Below, one piece after another: positions 1 through 8,181 of a stretch of DNA of 64,000 nucleotides. Numbering within the stretch: the stretch's first letter is position 1; every line of letters begins with the position of its first letter. Below the pieces are notes generated by a model. That model had not been told where the DNA came from. It did not search any database and saw nothing but the letters and a program-made list of their open reading frames with translations. The DNA is from CAWAND01 sp963783335 (lineage in GTDB: Bacteria > Chloroflexota > Anaerolineae > Anaerolineales > E44-bin32), in the NCBI GenBank assembly GCA_963783335.1, contig CAWAND010000004.1, forward strand, positions 558,001 through 622,000. The letters are read 5' to 3'. The translations under genes were made by a program, and so were the position numbers.

Positions 1-1375
1 GTCCCCGGTCGTCGACCACGTACGTCTCACCCAGGGCAGACTGCTCGAGCAGGCCTAGAGCCGGCGCCAGCAGTTGATTATCGGCAAGACTTGTCCAACC
101 AGCCGCCACCCCCATCGTCTTGCCCGCCGTCGGATCGACTATCGGCGCCAGGAAGACCAACTGAACGGCTTGGGATCGATCATCGGGTGGAACAACAACC
201 TCCTGCGGGACACCCTGCAGCCCAATCTTCAGGCCAGCCTCGAAGGCCAACGGTAGCGGTTGGGCGAGGGCTGCGCTCTCCGGTGACAGGGTCACCAGAG
301 CTCCCTGTGTGTCAAAGACCGCCAGGCGTTGGAACATGTTCTGATTGGCCTCCGCCTCGGCCAGCAGCGAAGGGTCGGCTGGGGCAGCTTGCACCAGCGG
401 CAGCGCTTGCTGAGCCAACCTGCGGATCGTCTCCCGGCCCGCCTGGACGAAGAAAGGTATGCCTTCGCCCGCTTGAACTGCCGTCTGCTGCATCTGGCTT
501 TCAACCAAGTCGCGAGCCGAAGAGCGTGCCAGATACCATTGGCCGGAACCGAGAACCACGATCCCCACGATTCCCATGGCTGCCAGAGCAGACAGCATGC
601 GTGAGGCAAGGGACCGGTTGTATGGACCGGCCTGAAGATGGACCGGCTTGTGCCAACCGCCGGTATTGGTCGTCACCAGGACCTGACCGACGACGCCGCC
701 GATACCGGCCTCGATAATCGAGGCCAGCATGACCGGGCCGGACTGACTCAGCGCGAAATCTAGCCCGTCGTAGACGCCTCCCGGGCTGGAGGCATAGATC
801 TCAACTACGCGCAGCAGACCAAAAGCAGACCCGGCTATCACACCCGCCACCACCGGCTGTCTGGCAAGCCTGGCAATCCTCTCCCGGAAATTCTGGCGCA
901 GCAACCAGGCCGCGATTCCGGCGGCAAGGCCCATCATGAACACCGTCGTCAGACTTTGCGTTTCCCAACCGCCTCTCGCCAGGCCAGCCGCAAGGCCCAC
1001 GAGCACCGCCTGCCAGACTCCCAGGTAGCCGGCGGCCAGCATCCATGGGACGGCGCTCAACACGCCCAGCGCCGGCCCTTCCAATTCTTTGGGAAGACCT
1101 AATGCTGCGCCCGCTGCATGCAAAGGCAAGTGAACAAGGAGAGTCTCAGCCGCGATGGGTGCCACGAGCAGGAGCACCAGCAGCCACTCCATCTCTGCCG
1201 CACGTGCGGAAGGCGATTTCGGACGAAGTTTGAAATCTCGTACGGGGAAGGCACGCGCATCGATCAAGATGAGGGCCAATCCGACCAGGCAAATGACGAG
1301 GAGCGCGTAGCCCGCAGGCCGAGTTGGTAGGCCAAGCGAGAACGCGCCTTGGATGCCCCACAGATTAATTGTCAT
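1..1375 (-). CDS. Membrane sensor protein, N-terminal part (cut by window edge)
   Basis: An open frame runs without a stop from an ATG at 1375 to the left edge, 458 codons on the minus strand. The first ~290 residues hold several hydrophobic segments separated by short loops, including a segment rich in Ala, Gly and Leu. They are followed by a membrane segment (around LSALAAMGIVGIVVLG) and an extracytoplasmic sensor region of the Cache type: a long helix with many Gln and Ala, then a motif ending GETYVVDDRG, which is how such domains read before the second membrane helix. The output domain (kinase, cyclase or phosphatase) lies outside the window, so the function is open. Divergent from the CpaE-like gene at 1517. 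The start is supported by an extended -10 box just upstream at 1406-1414. Confidence 0.7.
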   Translation of the reverse strand, partial: MTINLWGIQGAFSLGLPTRPAGYALLVICLVGLALILIDARAFPVRDFKLRPKSPSARAAEMEWLLVLLLVAPIAAETLLVHLPLHAAGAALGLPKELEGPALGVLSAVPWMLAAGYLGVWQAVLVGLAAGLARGGWETQSLTTVFMMGLAAGIAAWLLRQNFRERIARLARQPVVAGVIAGSAFGLLRVVEIYASSPGGVYDGLDFALSQSGPVMLASIIEAGIGGVVGQVLVTTNTGGWHKPVHLQAGPYNRSLASRMLSALAAMGIVGIVVLGSGQWYLARSSARDLVESQMQQTAVQAGEGIPFFVQAGRETIRRLAQQALPLVQAAPADPSLLAEAEANQNMFQRLAVFDTQGALVTLSPESAALAQPLPLAFEAGLKIGLQGVPQEVVVPPDDRSQAVQLVFLAPIVDPTAGKTMGVAAGWTSLADNQLLAPALGLLEQSALGETYVVDDRG

Positions 1376-1405
1376 GCTCGCCCTTGTCGATGATCGCCGG
1401 CGGCG

Positions 1406-1414
1406 ATTATAGCA
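1406..1414 (-). promoter_or_regulatory. Extended -10 promoter element for the left-edge sensor gene
   Basis: On the minus strand the sequence reads TGCTATAAT, a perfect extended -10 box, about 30 bases before the ATG at 1375. A -35 box is poor (TTGTGG at 16 bases spacing), which is usual for extended -10 promoters. The same TGCTATAAT appears before the glycosyltransferase gene at 55116. Confidence 0.5.
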
Positions 1415-1438
1415 TCGACGATCCCCACCACAAGCCGC

Positions 1439-1467
1439 TTGCTTGCCCGAGGTGCGCCAAATATGTT
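1439..1467 (+). promoter_or_regulatory. Candidate promoter of the CpaE-like gene at 1517
   Basis: TTGCTT at 1439-1444 and TATGTT at 1462-1467 are separated by 17 bases, with the gene start 50 bases further on. Only moderate matches to the consensus. Confidence 0.35.
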
Positions 1468-1516
1468 AGACTGCTCACGCTGGGTTGACCCTAGGATCCG
1501 GCAGGGACCCCTCCCA

Positions 1517-2677
1517 ATGGCCGATAAGATTCTGATCATCGACGACGATGTCGACACCCTCAAGCTGGTCGGGCTTATGCTCGAACGCCAAGGGTATCAA
1601 ATCACGGTTGCCAGCAATGGCGCACAGGGCCTGACCAAGGCGAATGCTGAGAATCCAGATCTGATCTTGCTCGACGTCATGATGCCCGATATGGATGGTT
1701 ACGAGGTCACTCAGCTCTTGCGAAATGATCCCGGCCTGGCCCATATTCCGATCATCATGTTCACGGCCAAGTCGATGGTGGATGACAAGGTCGCCGGTTT
1801 TGAGGCAGGCGTAGACGACTACCTGACCAAGCCCACTCACCCGGCAGAACTCACAGCGCACGTCAAAGCCGTTCTCGCCCGCTCCAACCAAGCTCGGGCT
1901 GCCGCCGCTCCCGCAAGCAAGGACAAGGCAGCTGTCATCGCATTTGTGGGCACACGCGGCGGCCTAGGGACATCCACGGTGGCTGCCAATGTGGCGGTTT
2001 CCATGCAGGGCGCCGGCCATGATGTCATTCTGGCCGAACTCAATCCAGGTCATGGCACGCTGGCCATGGACATGGACATCAAGACTCCCCCGGGACTCTC
2101 CAATCTCCTCACGCGTTCCTTGAAGGACATCCACCTTCGATCGGTCGATGCCGAGTTGGTGGATCACAAGAGCGGCGTCCGTCTGTTGCTTTCCGACTAC
2201 CGACCGTCCGAGATTGAGCTCGAACAAGCTGTGCCACAGATGGAAGCTGTGCTCAACAATCTGGCCGCCTTGGCGACAGTCGTGATAGCAGACTTCGGCG
2301 CGGGCGTGAGGCCCTACGTGAAGCCGCTTCTTGAACTCACCGACAGACTGGTGATCGTGATTGAGCCTGTCTACCCATCCGATCGCGTCGCCCAAGCCGT
2401 GGTGGACGATTTGATAAACTCTGGCTATCCTCGCCACAAGATCAATATGGTCCTGCTGACGCGCATGCGGACTAGCCTTCAAATCCCGTGGAAGAAGCTC
2501 AACGAAGATTTGGGACTGGAATTGGCAGGTGTGATCTCCCCGGCGCCAGAGCAGGCTCATCAGGCCAGCCAAAGCGGCACTCCGCTGCTCCTGATCCAGC
2601 CTGACAGCCTGGTGGCTGATCAGCTGCAAAAAGTGGCGCAGCACCTATCCAAGTTCCTTCAACCGGTCAAAGGCTGA
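1517..2677 (+). CDS. Response regulator receiver fused to a CpaE/MinD-like ATPase domain
   Basis: Residues 1-120 form a receiver domain with the acidic pair near the N-terminus (IIDDD), the phospho-acceptor Asp53 in LLDVMMPDMDG, and the conserved Lys105 in LTKP. A linker rich in Ala leads to a ParA/MinD-type domain from about residue 138 (IAFVGTRGGLGTST). In this P-loop the signature lysine of KGGxGK is Arg and the second lysine is Thr, so normal ATP hydrolysis is unlikely. The architecture is that of CpaE/TadZ, the polar localisation factor of Tad pili, and a second, better conserved copy is in the Tad locus at 38799. The start ATG at 1517 gives a clean receiver N-terminus; an upstream in-frame ATG at 1439 would add 26 unrelated residues. 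The following sirtuin begins nine bases after the stop, so the two are probably co-transcribed. Confidence 0.85.
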   Translation: MADKILIIDDDVDTLKLVGLMLERQGYQITVASNGAQGLTKANAENPDLILLDVMMPDMDGYEVTQLLRNDPGLAHIPIIMFTAKSMVDDKVAGFEAGVDDYLTKPTHPAELTAHVKAVLARSNQARAAAAPASKDKAAVIAFVGTRGGLGTSTVAANVAVSMQGAGHDVILAELNPGHGTLAMDMDIKTPPGLSNLLTRSLKDIHLRSVDAELVDHKSGVRLLLSDYRPSEIELEQAVPQMEAVLNNLAALATVVIADFGAGVRPYVKPLLELTDRLVIVIEPVYPSDRVAQAVVDDLINSGYPRHKINMVLLTRMRTSLQIPWKKLNEDLGLELAGVISPAPEQAHQASQSGTPLLLIQPDSLVADQLQKVAQHLSKFLQPVKG

Positions 2678-2685
2678 CCCCTGCC

Positions 2686-3462
2686 GTGAGCGAGCAGGTG
2701 GTTGAGCTGGATATCGAGCGCGCAGCCGATCTCATCCGGGGCACTCGATCAGGGATCGCGCTGACAGGGGCCGGCATCTCTACGCCTTCCGGCATTCCTG
2801 ACTTCCGCTCAAGCGGATCGGGGCTGTGGGAGCACTTCGACCCAATCGACGTGGCTTCGCTGGCCGCATTTCGCTACCGCCCCGAGCGTTTCTTCGATTG
2901 GGTGCGGCCTCTGGCTGAGAAGATCATGCACGCGGAGCCCAATCCAGCCCACTTTGCGCTGGCCAAGCTCGAGCGCGCTGGTTTCTTGACAGCCGTTGTC
3001 ACCCAGAACATTGACGATTTGCATCGCAAAGCTGGTTCTCAAAAGATTCTAGAAATCCATGGGCATCTCCGCGAGTCAACCTGCGTCGAGTGTTTTCGCC
3101 GCTATCCCAGCGGGCGTCTGCTGCAGCATTTCCTTGAAACAGGGGAAATCCCTCGCTGTCCGGCCTGCGGGGGGATCCTCAAACCCAATGTGGTGCTCTA
3201 CGGAGAGCAGCTGCCCTTCCAGATCGTTCAAGAAGCCCAAACCCTGATCAGCGACAGCGATCTGATCCTCGTGGTCGGGTCTTCGCTTGAGGTCACCCCG
3301 GCAGCCGTCTTCCCGGTGCAGGCGCTTAATGCCGGCGGCCACCTGGTGATTGTCAACCGGGAACCGACCTACCTGGATTCCCGAGCCGATGTCATCTTCC
3401 GACAGGACGCAGCCGTAGTCTTGCCGAGACTCGCAGAAGAGGTACTTGGTGCGCCCGATTGA
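2686..3462 (+). CDS. cobB: NAD-dependent protein deacylase, SIR2 family
   Basis: Sirtuin of 258 residues that removes acyl groups from lysines of cytoplasmic proteins using NAD. The NAD-binding signature GAGISTPSGIPDFR is at residues 28-41, TQNIDDLH at 106-113, and the catalytic His125 in EIHGHL. A structural zinc site is formed by Cys133, Cys136, Cys158 and Cys161 (CVEC and CPAC pairs). Length and motifs fit a complete bacterial sirtuin. It starts with GTG. Its end overlaps the start of the histidine kinase gene by 17 bases, which points to translational coupling in a three-gene operon with the CpaE-like protein. Confidence 0.93.
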   Translation: MSEQVVELDIERAADLIRGTRSGIALTGAGISTPSGIPDFRSSGSGLWEHFDPIDVASLAAFRYRPERFFDWVRPLAEKIMHAEPNPAHFALAKLERAGFLTAVVTQNIDDLHRKAGSQKILEIHGHLRESTCVECFRRYPSGRLLQHFLETGEIPRCPACGGILKPNVVLYGEQLPFQIVQEAQTLISDSDLILVVGSSLEVTPAAVFPVQALNAGGHLVIVNREPTYLDSRADVIFRQDAAVVLPRLAEEVLGAPD

Positions 3463-4705
3463 TTCGCATACCCCCTCAGAAGAGTCGGCGATCCGGAACT
3501 ACCCACAGCTCTTGCGCCGCTACGCACGGCTGCTCGAGGTGTCCTCACAACTGGTCTCGACCCTCGAACTTCAGAGCTTGCTGGACAGCATTGTGGCCGC
3601 CGCAAAAGAACTGACTGAGAGCGAGTCCGCCTCCCTCCTTCTCTATGACGCACAAACCCAGCACCTGTATTTCGAGGCCGCTACCGACAATTTGATCCAA
3701 GGCCTCGACCGGACGGCGGTCCCGGCCGACAACAGCATCGCGGGCTGGGTCTACAAGCATCAGGAGCCGCTCGTCGTCGAAGACGCGCTTCAAGACCCTC
3801 GTTTCTTTCGTGAAGTCGACGTGCTGACTCGCTTCCAGACCCGAACAATTCTTGGCGTTCCATTGCGCACCAAGGAGAAGTCGTTCGGCGTCATCGAGGC
3901 CGTCAACAAGATCTCGGGGAAATACGAGGATGACGACGTGCGCGTGCTCCAGACCCTGGCGGCCCAGGCAGCCATCGCAATTGAAAACAGCCGCCTGTTT
4001 CAGCAAAGCGATCTCATCGCTGAAATGGTGCACGAGTTCCGCACGCCGCTTGGGGGATTGACGGCGGCCGCCCATTTGCTCCAGCGCCCGGATCTGCCGG
4101 ACGACCAGCGCGCCAAGCTCAGCCAGACCGTCTACAACGAGGTGCAGAGGCTGAACGGCATGGCGACCGACTTTCTCGAGCTGGCCCGCCTCGAATCCGG
4201 ACGGGCACGCTTTGTCAAGGAGCCCGTTCACCTGGGCGGACTGATCGGTGAATGCGTTGAGATCGTGCGGCCTCAGGCCGAAGAAGAGCAGATCCCGATT
4301 GAGACGGACATCGACCCAAGCGTCTCTACCGTCCCTGGTGATCGCAATCGCCTTAAGCAAGTGATCCTCAACCTGCTCACGAACGCCATCAAATACAACC
4401 TCCCCGGCGGGAAAGTCCGTGTCCAGCTCCGGCGTGAGGACGACCAAATCTTGGCGTCTGTTTCGGATTCCGGCAACGGGATCCCGGCTGAAAGCCTGCC
4501 CCACATCTTCGAGCGCTTCTACCGTGTCCCCGATCAGGAAAGCCGCGTGGGGGGCACCGGCCTGGGCCTGGCGATTTCCAAGAGAATTACCGAGGCGCAT
4601 CAGGGTACGATCAGCGTGGAAAGCCAATCCGGGCAAGGCACGACATTCACCATCGCGCTTCCGGCCGGTGGGGGTGTAGCCTACGACACACGCCCCAGGG
4701 GCTGA
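3446..4705 (+). CDS. Sensor histidine kinase with GAF domain
   Basis: A soluble kinase of 419 residues without membrane segments. A GAF domain occupies about residues 39-185, followed by the dimerisation/phosphoacceptor helix with His196 in MVHEFRTPLGG and a full catalytic domain: N box (QVILNLLTNAIKYN), G1 (SDSGNGIP), F box (FERFYR) and G2 (GGTGLGLAIS). It should autophosphorylate in response to a small ligand or a partner bound by GAF. No response regulator with an output domain is adjacent; the receiver-ATPase fusion at 1517 in the same operon is a plausible partner (inference). The start is TTG at 3446 or GTG at 3449, both inside the sirtuin gene. Confidence 0.9.
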   Translation: MVRPIDSHTPSEESAIRNYPQLLRRYARLLEVSSQLVSTLELQSLLDSIVAAAKELTESESASLLLYDAQTQHLYFEAATDNLIQGLDRTAVPADNSIAGWVYKHQEPLVVEDALQDPRFFREVDVLTRFQTRTILGVPLRTKEKSFGVIEAVNKISGKYEDDDVRVLQTLAAQAAIAIENSRLFQQSDLIAEMVHEFRTPLGGLTAAAHLLQRPDLPDDQRAKLSQTVYNEVQRLNGMATDFLELARLESGRARFVKEPVHLGGLIGECVEIVRPQAEEEQIPIETDIDPSVSTVPGDRNRLKQVILNLLTNAIKYNLPGGKVRVQLRREDDQILASVSDSGNGIPAESLPHIFERFYRVPDQESRVGGTGLGLAISKRITEAHQGTISVESQSGQGTTFTIALPAGGGVAYDTRPRG

Positions 4706-6430
4706 TTAACCGCGCCGCCCAAACTGCCTCTCGAGGGTATCTACCGACAGATGGATGAGCGTCGGCCGCCCGTGCGGGCAGGTCCTGGGGGAGGCGCATG
4801 CTTCCAGATCGCGTATCAATTCCGCCTGTTCGGTCACCGAAAGCACCTGGCCAGCTTTGACTGCCGCCCGCTTGCACACACGCGCCGCCAGCTGAGCCTC
4901 GACCTCGCTACCGAGCGGCGTCTCATCTTCCTCGAACTCGTCGACCACTGTCAGCAGCGCAACCTGCGGTTGAAGCCCCAGAAGCAGCGCTGGCAGGGCG
5001 CGCACACGGAACGTTCGTCCGCCGAAATGTTCGACTTCGAATCCAAGGCGTTTGAGGATTTCGAGCTTCCCCTGCAACAGGTCGGCGCGTGAGGGATCAA
5101 GATCCACACTGGCCGGCTCCAACAACGCCTGAGACTCGATCTGGCCCGACTTGAAATCCTCCATGAAGCGCTCAAACAAGACGCGTTCATGGGCGGCGTG
5201 TTGGTCAATCAGGTACAGGCCATCTGGCCCTTCCGCCACCAGATACGCGGCCCCAACCTGGCCGATGGGACGGAGCAATGGCACGCTTCCCTTCGGGCGT
5301 GCTGCGGGTGCCAATTCAGGAAGATGGCGAGCACCCGCCTCTGGATCCCAGGATCTTCCCGCCAGGCTCTCCAGCTGGGCTCGCGCGTCTCGGCCTGCAT
5401 CAGCCCATCCCTCCCCGAGGTCAAGATCTGGCGGTGGCGCTTCATTCAACAACGTCGCCCGTACGCTGCGCTGAACCACGGAGAACACTCTGCGTGGGTC
5501 CACAAACCGCACTTCCGCCTTGGCCGGATGCACATTGACGTCGACGGATTCTGGCGGCAGATCGACGAAGACGATCGCCATCGGGTAGCGCCCGACCATC
5601 AGCAGACCATGATAGGCTTGGATCACCGCCGCGGAGAGACTCACATCCTGCACCCAGCGCCGGTTGACGAAGAACGTTAGGTCACGGCGGCTGGCGCGGC
5701 TGACTGATGGCGGGCTGATGAACCCATGAACAACCACCTCAGACGGTCCCAACGCCTCGGGGAGTGATATCAACTCTCGGGCAGTATCCAACCCCACAAC
5801 CGCGGCCAAGGTCTCGCGAGCATGGCCGCTGCCACTCGTTTGGAGCTGGGTGCGTCCGTCGTGAGTGAGCGTGAACCGCACTTCCGGATAGGCCAGGGCG
5901 TATTTTGACACCCAGTCGTTGATGTGACGTCGTTCGGTGGACTCCGTCTTCAGGAATTTGCGGCGCGCTGGAACATTGTAGAAGAGGTCTCGAACTCGAA
6001 CCAGGGTCCCTACGGGCGAACCCACCGCCTCGGCCTTGCCCAACTCACCACCTTCGACCTGAATTCGCAGACCTGATTGTTCGCCTTTCGGGCGCGACGT
6101 CAAGGTCAGCCGGGAGACGGCTGCGATCGAGGCCAAGGCCTCACCACGGAAGCCAAGCGTTCGGATGTCAAACAGATCATCAGCCGTCTGGAGTTTGGAG
6201 GTTGCGTGGCGTGCCAGCGCCAGTCTCAGATCGTCTGGCTCGATCCCAAGGCCGTCATCAGAGACCTCAATCAGGGCTTGGCCGGCGCCCTCAACGTGGA
6301 TGCTTATCGACCTTGCGCCGGCATCCAGCGCATTCTCGACCAACTCTTTGACAACTGACGCCGGACGTTCGACAACCTCTCCAGCGGCGATCGCCGACGC
6401 CACGCGCTCAGGCAGGATCTTGATGGGCAA
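4706..6430 (-). CDS. mutL: DNA mismatch repair endonuclease MutL
   Basis: A full-length MutL of 574 residues. The N-terminal GHKL ATPase shows ELVENALDAGA, the DDGxGI box and HATSKL, followed by the GFRGEALASI motif. The C-terminal half carries DQHAAHERVLFE, the metal-binding endonuclease motif DQHA(X)2E(X)4E, and CPHGRP near the end, so it should nick DNA itself as MutL proteins of bacteria without MutH do. It works with MutS, which is not in this window. Convergent with the histidine kinase gene; the two stops abut. Transcribed from a divergent promoter region shared with the HAD gene at 6550. Confidence 0.96.
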   Translation of the reverse strand: MPIKILPERVASAIAAGEVVERPASVVKELVENALDAGARSISIHVEGAGQALIEVSDDGLGIEPDDLRLALARHATSKLQTADDLFDIRTLGFRGEALASIAAVSRLTLTSRPKGEQSGLRIQVEGGELGKAEAVGSPVGTLVRVRDLFYNVPARRKFLKTESTERRHINDWVSKYALAYPEVRFTLTHDGRTQLQTSGSGHARETLAAVVGLDTARELISLPEALGPSEVVVHGFISPPSVSRASRRDLTFFVNRRWVQDVSLSAAVIQAYHGLLMVGRYPMAIVFVDLPPESVDVNVHPAKAEVRFVDPRRVFSVVQRSVRATLLNEAPPPDLDLGEGWADAGRDARAQLESLAGRSWDPEAGARHLPELAPAARPKGSVPLLRPIGQVGAAYLVAEGPDGLYLIDQHAAHERVLFERFMEDFKSGQIESQALLEPASVDLDPSRADLLQGKLEILKRLGFEVEHFGGRTFRVRALPALLLGLQPQVALLTVVDEFEEDETPLGSEVEAQLAARVCKRAAVKAGQVLSVTEQAELIRDLEACASPRTCPHGRPTLIHLSVDTLERQFGRRG

Positions 6431-6468
6431 AGGCGGCTCCTTGTGCCAGATACAAACTGGACCCTGCG

Positions 6469-6497
6469 ATTATACAGGCGGCGGTCCGCGTTGACAG
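6469..6497 (-). promoter_or_regulatory. Candidate mutL promoter
   Basis: The minus strand has TATAAT at 6474-6469 and CTGTCA (4 of 6 to the -35 consensus) 17 bases upstream at 6497-6492. The -35 overlaps that of the opposite promoter at 6491-6520, so the two genes are read back to back from one small region. Confidence 0.45.
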
Positions 6498-6520
6498 CCG
6501 ACTGGGCGCCAAACTATACT
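6491..6520 (+). promoter_or_regulatory. Sigma70-type promoter of the HAD/CoA-transferase pair
   Basis: TTGACA at 6491-6496 and TATACT at 6515-6520 with 18 bases between. The predicted start of transcription is about 25 bases before the ATG at 6550. Confidence 0.6.
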
Positions 6521-6549
6521 TTGCGGCATCCCTAACGGCTCGGCAGCTG

Positions 6550-7269
6550 ATGCCTCCCTCAGACAGGTGCTGGCCGACAGCGAGGCAACCCGCCCTGAAT
6601 CAACGCATTGAAGTGCTGCTGATCGACCTGGATGACACGCTCTATCCACCCGGCAACGGGGTTTGGCGCCTGATTTCCGATCGGATCGACGCCTACATGA
6701 CGGATAGATTGGGCCTTTCAACTGCTGAGGCCGGGCGTCTTCGTTCGAGCTACCTGGAGGCGCAGGGCACGACGCTTCAGGGCCTGATGAGAGACTATGA
6801 GATTGACCCCTCGGGCTATCTAACCTTCGTTCACGACCTTGACTATCCATCCCTGCTCAGCCCCGACAGCGAGCTGCGTCAGGTGCTCGAAAGCTTGCCT
6901 CAGACGAAGTACATCTTCACCAACGCAAGCGCTGAGCACGCCCGGAACGTGCTGGATGCACTCCGGCTTGAAGATCTTTTCAGCGGCATCGTCGACATCG
7001 TGGCTGTTGGCTACGCCAACAAGCCAGATCGGATCGCTTACGTCCGCGCCCTCGATCTGATCGGGTCCCCGGCCCCCGAGGTCTGTCTGTTGGCCGACGA
7101 TCGGCCTGAAAATCTGAGATCAGCCCATGCGATGGGCATGACGACGGTGCTTGTTGGTTCCGGCAACGAGCAGGGTGTAGACGCCCAGATCGACCGTTTG
7201 GCTGAGCTGCCCCAAGCCCTGCCCCATCTGTTGGACGCCGACCGGTCTGAGGAACGCCCCCGTGATTGA
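6550..7269 (+). CDS. HAD-superfamily hydrolase (pyrimidine 5'-nucleotidase-like)
   Basis: The 239-residue protein has the HAD motifs in order: DLDDT (Asp26 nucleophile, Asp28 acid/base) followed by LYPP, the cap helices, IFTNAS (motif II), a lysine in the region NKPD, and LLADDRPEN (motif IV). The LDDTLYP start and the order of cap helices are typical of the phosphatase group that includes yeast SDT1 and other pyrimidine nucleotidases, which split nucleoside monophosphates. The exact substrate cannot be read from the sequence. The start may be internal, since the first ~18 residues are not conserved in type. It overlaps the next gene by eight bases. Confidence 0.8.
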   Translation: MPPSDRCWPTARQPALNQRIEVLLIDLDDTLYPPGNGVWRLISDRIDAYMTDRLGLSTAEAGRLRSSYLEAQGTTLQGLMRDYEIDPSGYLTFVHDLDYPSLLSPDSELRQVLESLPQTKYIFTNASAEHARNVLDALRLEDLFSGIVDIVAVGYANKPDRIAYVRALDLIGSPAPEVCLLADDRPENLRSAHAMGMTTVLVGSGNEQGVDAQIDRLAELPQALPHLLDADRSEERPRD

Positions 7270-8074
7270 CAAGGTGATCGGCCTGCGTCAGGCGGCCGAA
7301 CTTGTGGCGCCGACTGGCTGTCGGGTGGCATTCGGTGGGGTGACACTTTATCGGCGCCCAATGGCATTTGTGCTGGCCTTGCTTGAGCGGGCGGCCAAGA
7401 AAGCAACGCCGAAGGAGCTGCAGCTCATCTGCTTCACGGCTGGTGTGGAGAGCGACCTGCTGGTTGGCGCCAAGATGGTCTCCAGCGTCAGGACGTGCTA
7501 CTTCGGTCTGGAGATCTTCGGATTGGCTCCCCACTATTCAGCGGCAGCTGCGGCCGGCGAACTGAGGATTGTCAATGAAAGCGAAGCCAGTCTGGCAGCC
7601 GGCCTGCGGGCCAGCCTGGGCGGCGTCGGCTTTATGCCCTCCCAGGCATGGATCGGCACCGACATGCCCAAGCTCAGGCCGGATGTGAAGACGGTGATCG
7701 ATCCCTACACCGGCAGGAAATTGATGGCATTTCCTGCGATTGAGATCGACCTGGCGGTGATCCACGCCCTCGAGGCGGATGCGGAAGGCAACGCGCTGAT
7801 CGGCGGAAACCACGGGGTCGATCCTGAACTGGCACTGGTGGCTGAGACAGTGGTCATCACAACTGAGAAGATCTCGCCCGGGTTGGAAAAAGCGGACATC
7901 GTGGCCCCGGCCGTCGATGCCGTGGTCCTGGCACCTTCGGGGGCTTGGCCGACATCCTGCCATCCGCTGTACCCGTTGGATGGATTGGCCATCCTCGATT
8001 ACACGGAAAGCGCCGGCACCGACGCGTTTGATGCCTTGCTCGACCAATGGCAACAGAAGCACGGTTTGAAGTGA
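7262..8074 (+). CDS. CoA-transferase family I, alpha subunit-like protein (no beta subunit nearby)
   Basis: The sequence follows the pattern of alpha subunits of family I CoA-transferases such as glutaconate CoA-transferase or IpdA: a Gly-rich early segment (VAFGGVTLYRRP), a LRIVNESEASLAAGLRA region, an internal SLGGVGFMPSQ segment, PAIEIDLAVIHALEADAEGN and later VVITTEKI. These enzymes move CoA between carboxylic acids, with the catalytic glutamate on the beta subunit. No beta subunit follows here; the next gene is a protease. It may pair with a distant beta subunit or act in another way. GTG start inside the end of the HAD gene, so translationally coupled. Confidence 0.75.
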   Translation: MIDKVIGLRQAAELVAPTGCRVAFGGVTLYRRPMAFVLALLERAAKKATPKELQLICFTAGVESDLLVGAKMVSSVRTCYFGLEIFGLAPHYSAAAAAGELRIVNESEASLAAGLRASLGGVGFMPSQAWIGTDMPKLRPDVKTVIDPYTGRKLMAFPAIEIDLAVIHALEADAEGNALIGGNHGVDPELALVAETVVITTEKISPGLEKADIVAPAVDAVVLAPSGAWPTSCHPLYPLDGLAILDYTESAGTDAFDALLDQWQQKHGLK

Positions 8075-8181
8075 TGCGCTGATTCCCCCTGAGTCGGCAA
8101 ACGCCAGGGCAATCAAGCGGGCCTTACTGGTTTTTGACAGCATGATTAGGTGATTGCAACTCTCAACAAAGGATGGATGCG

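Noticed and set aside
3545..4636. Minus-strand open frame of 363 codons opposite the GAF histidine kinase
   Set aside because: It mirrors the kinase gene codon by codon, has no domain of its own, and is a known kind of shadow in high-GC DNA. The same holds for those opposite the CpaE-like gene (1964-2644), trmI (14439-15281) and the NarL-type regulator (42750-43520).
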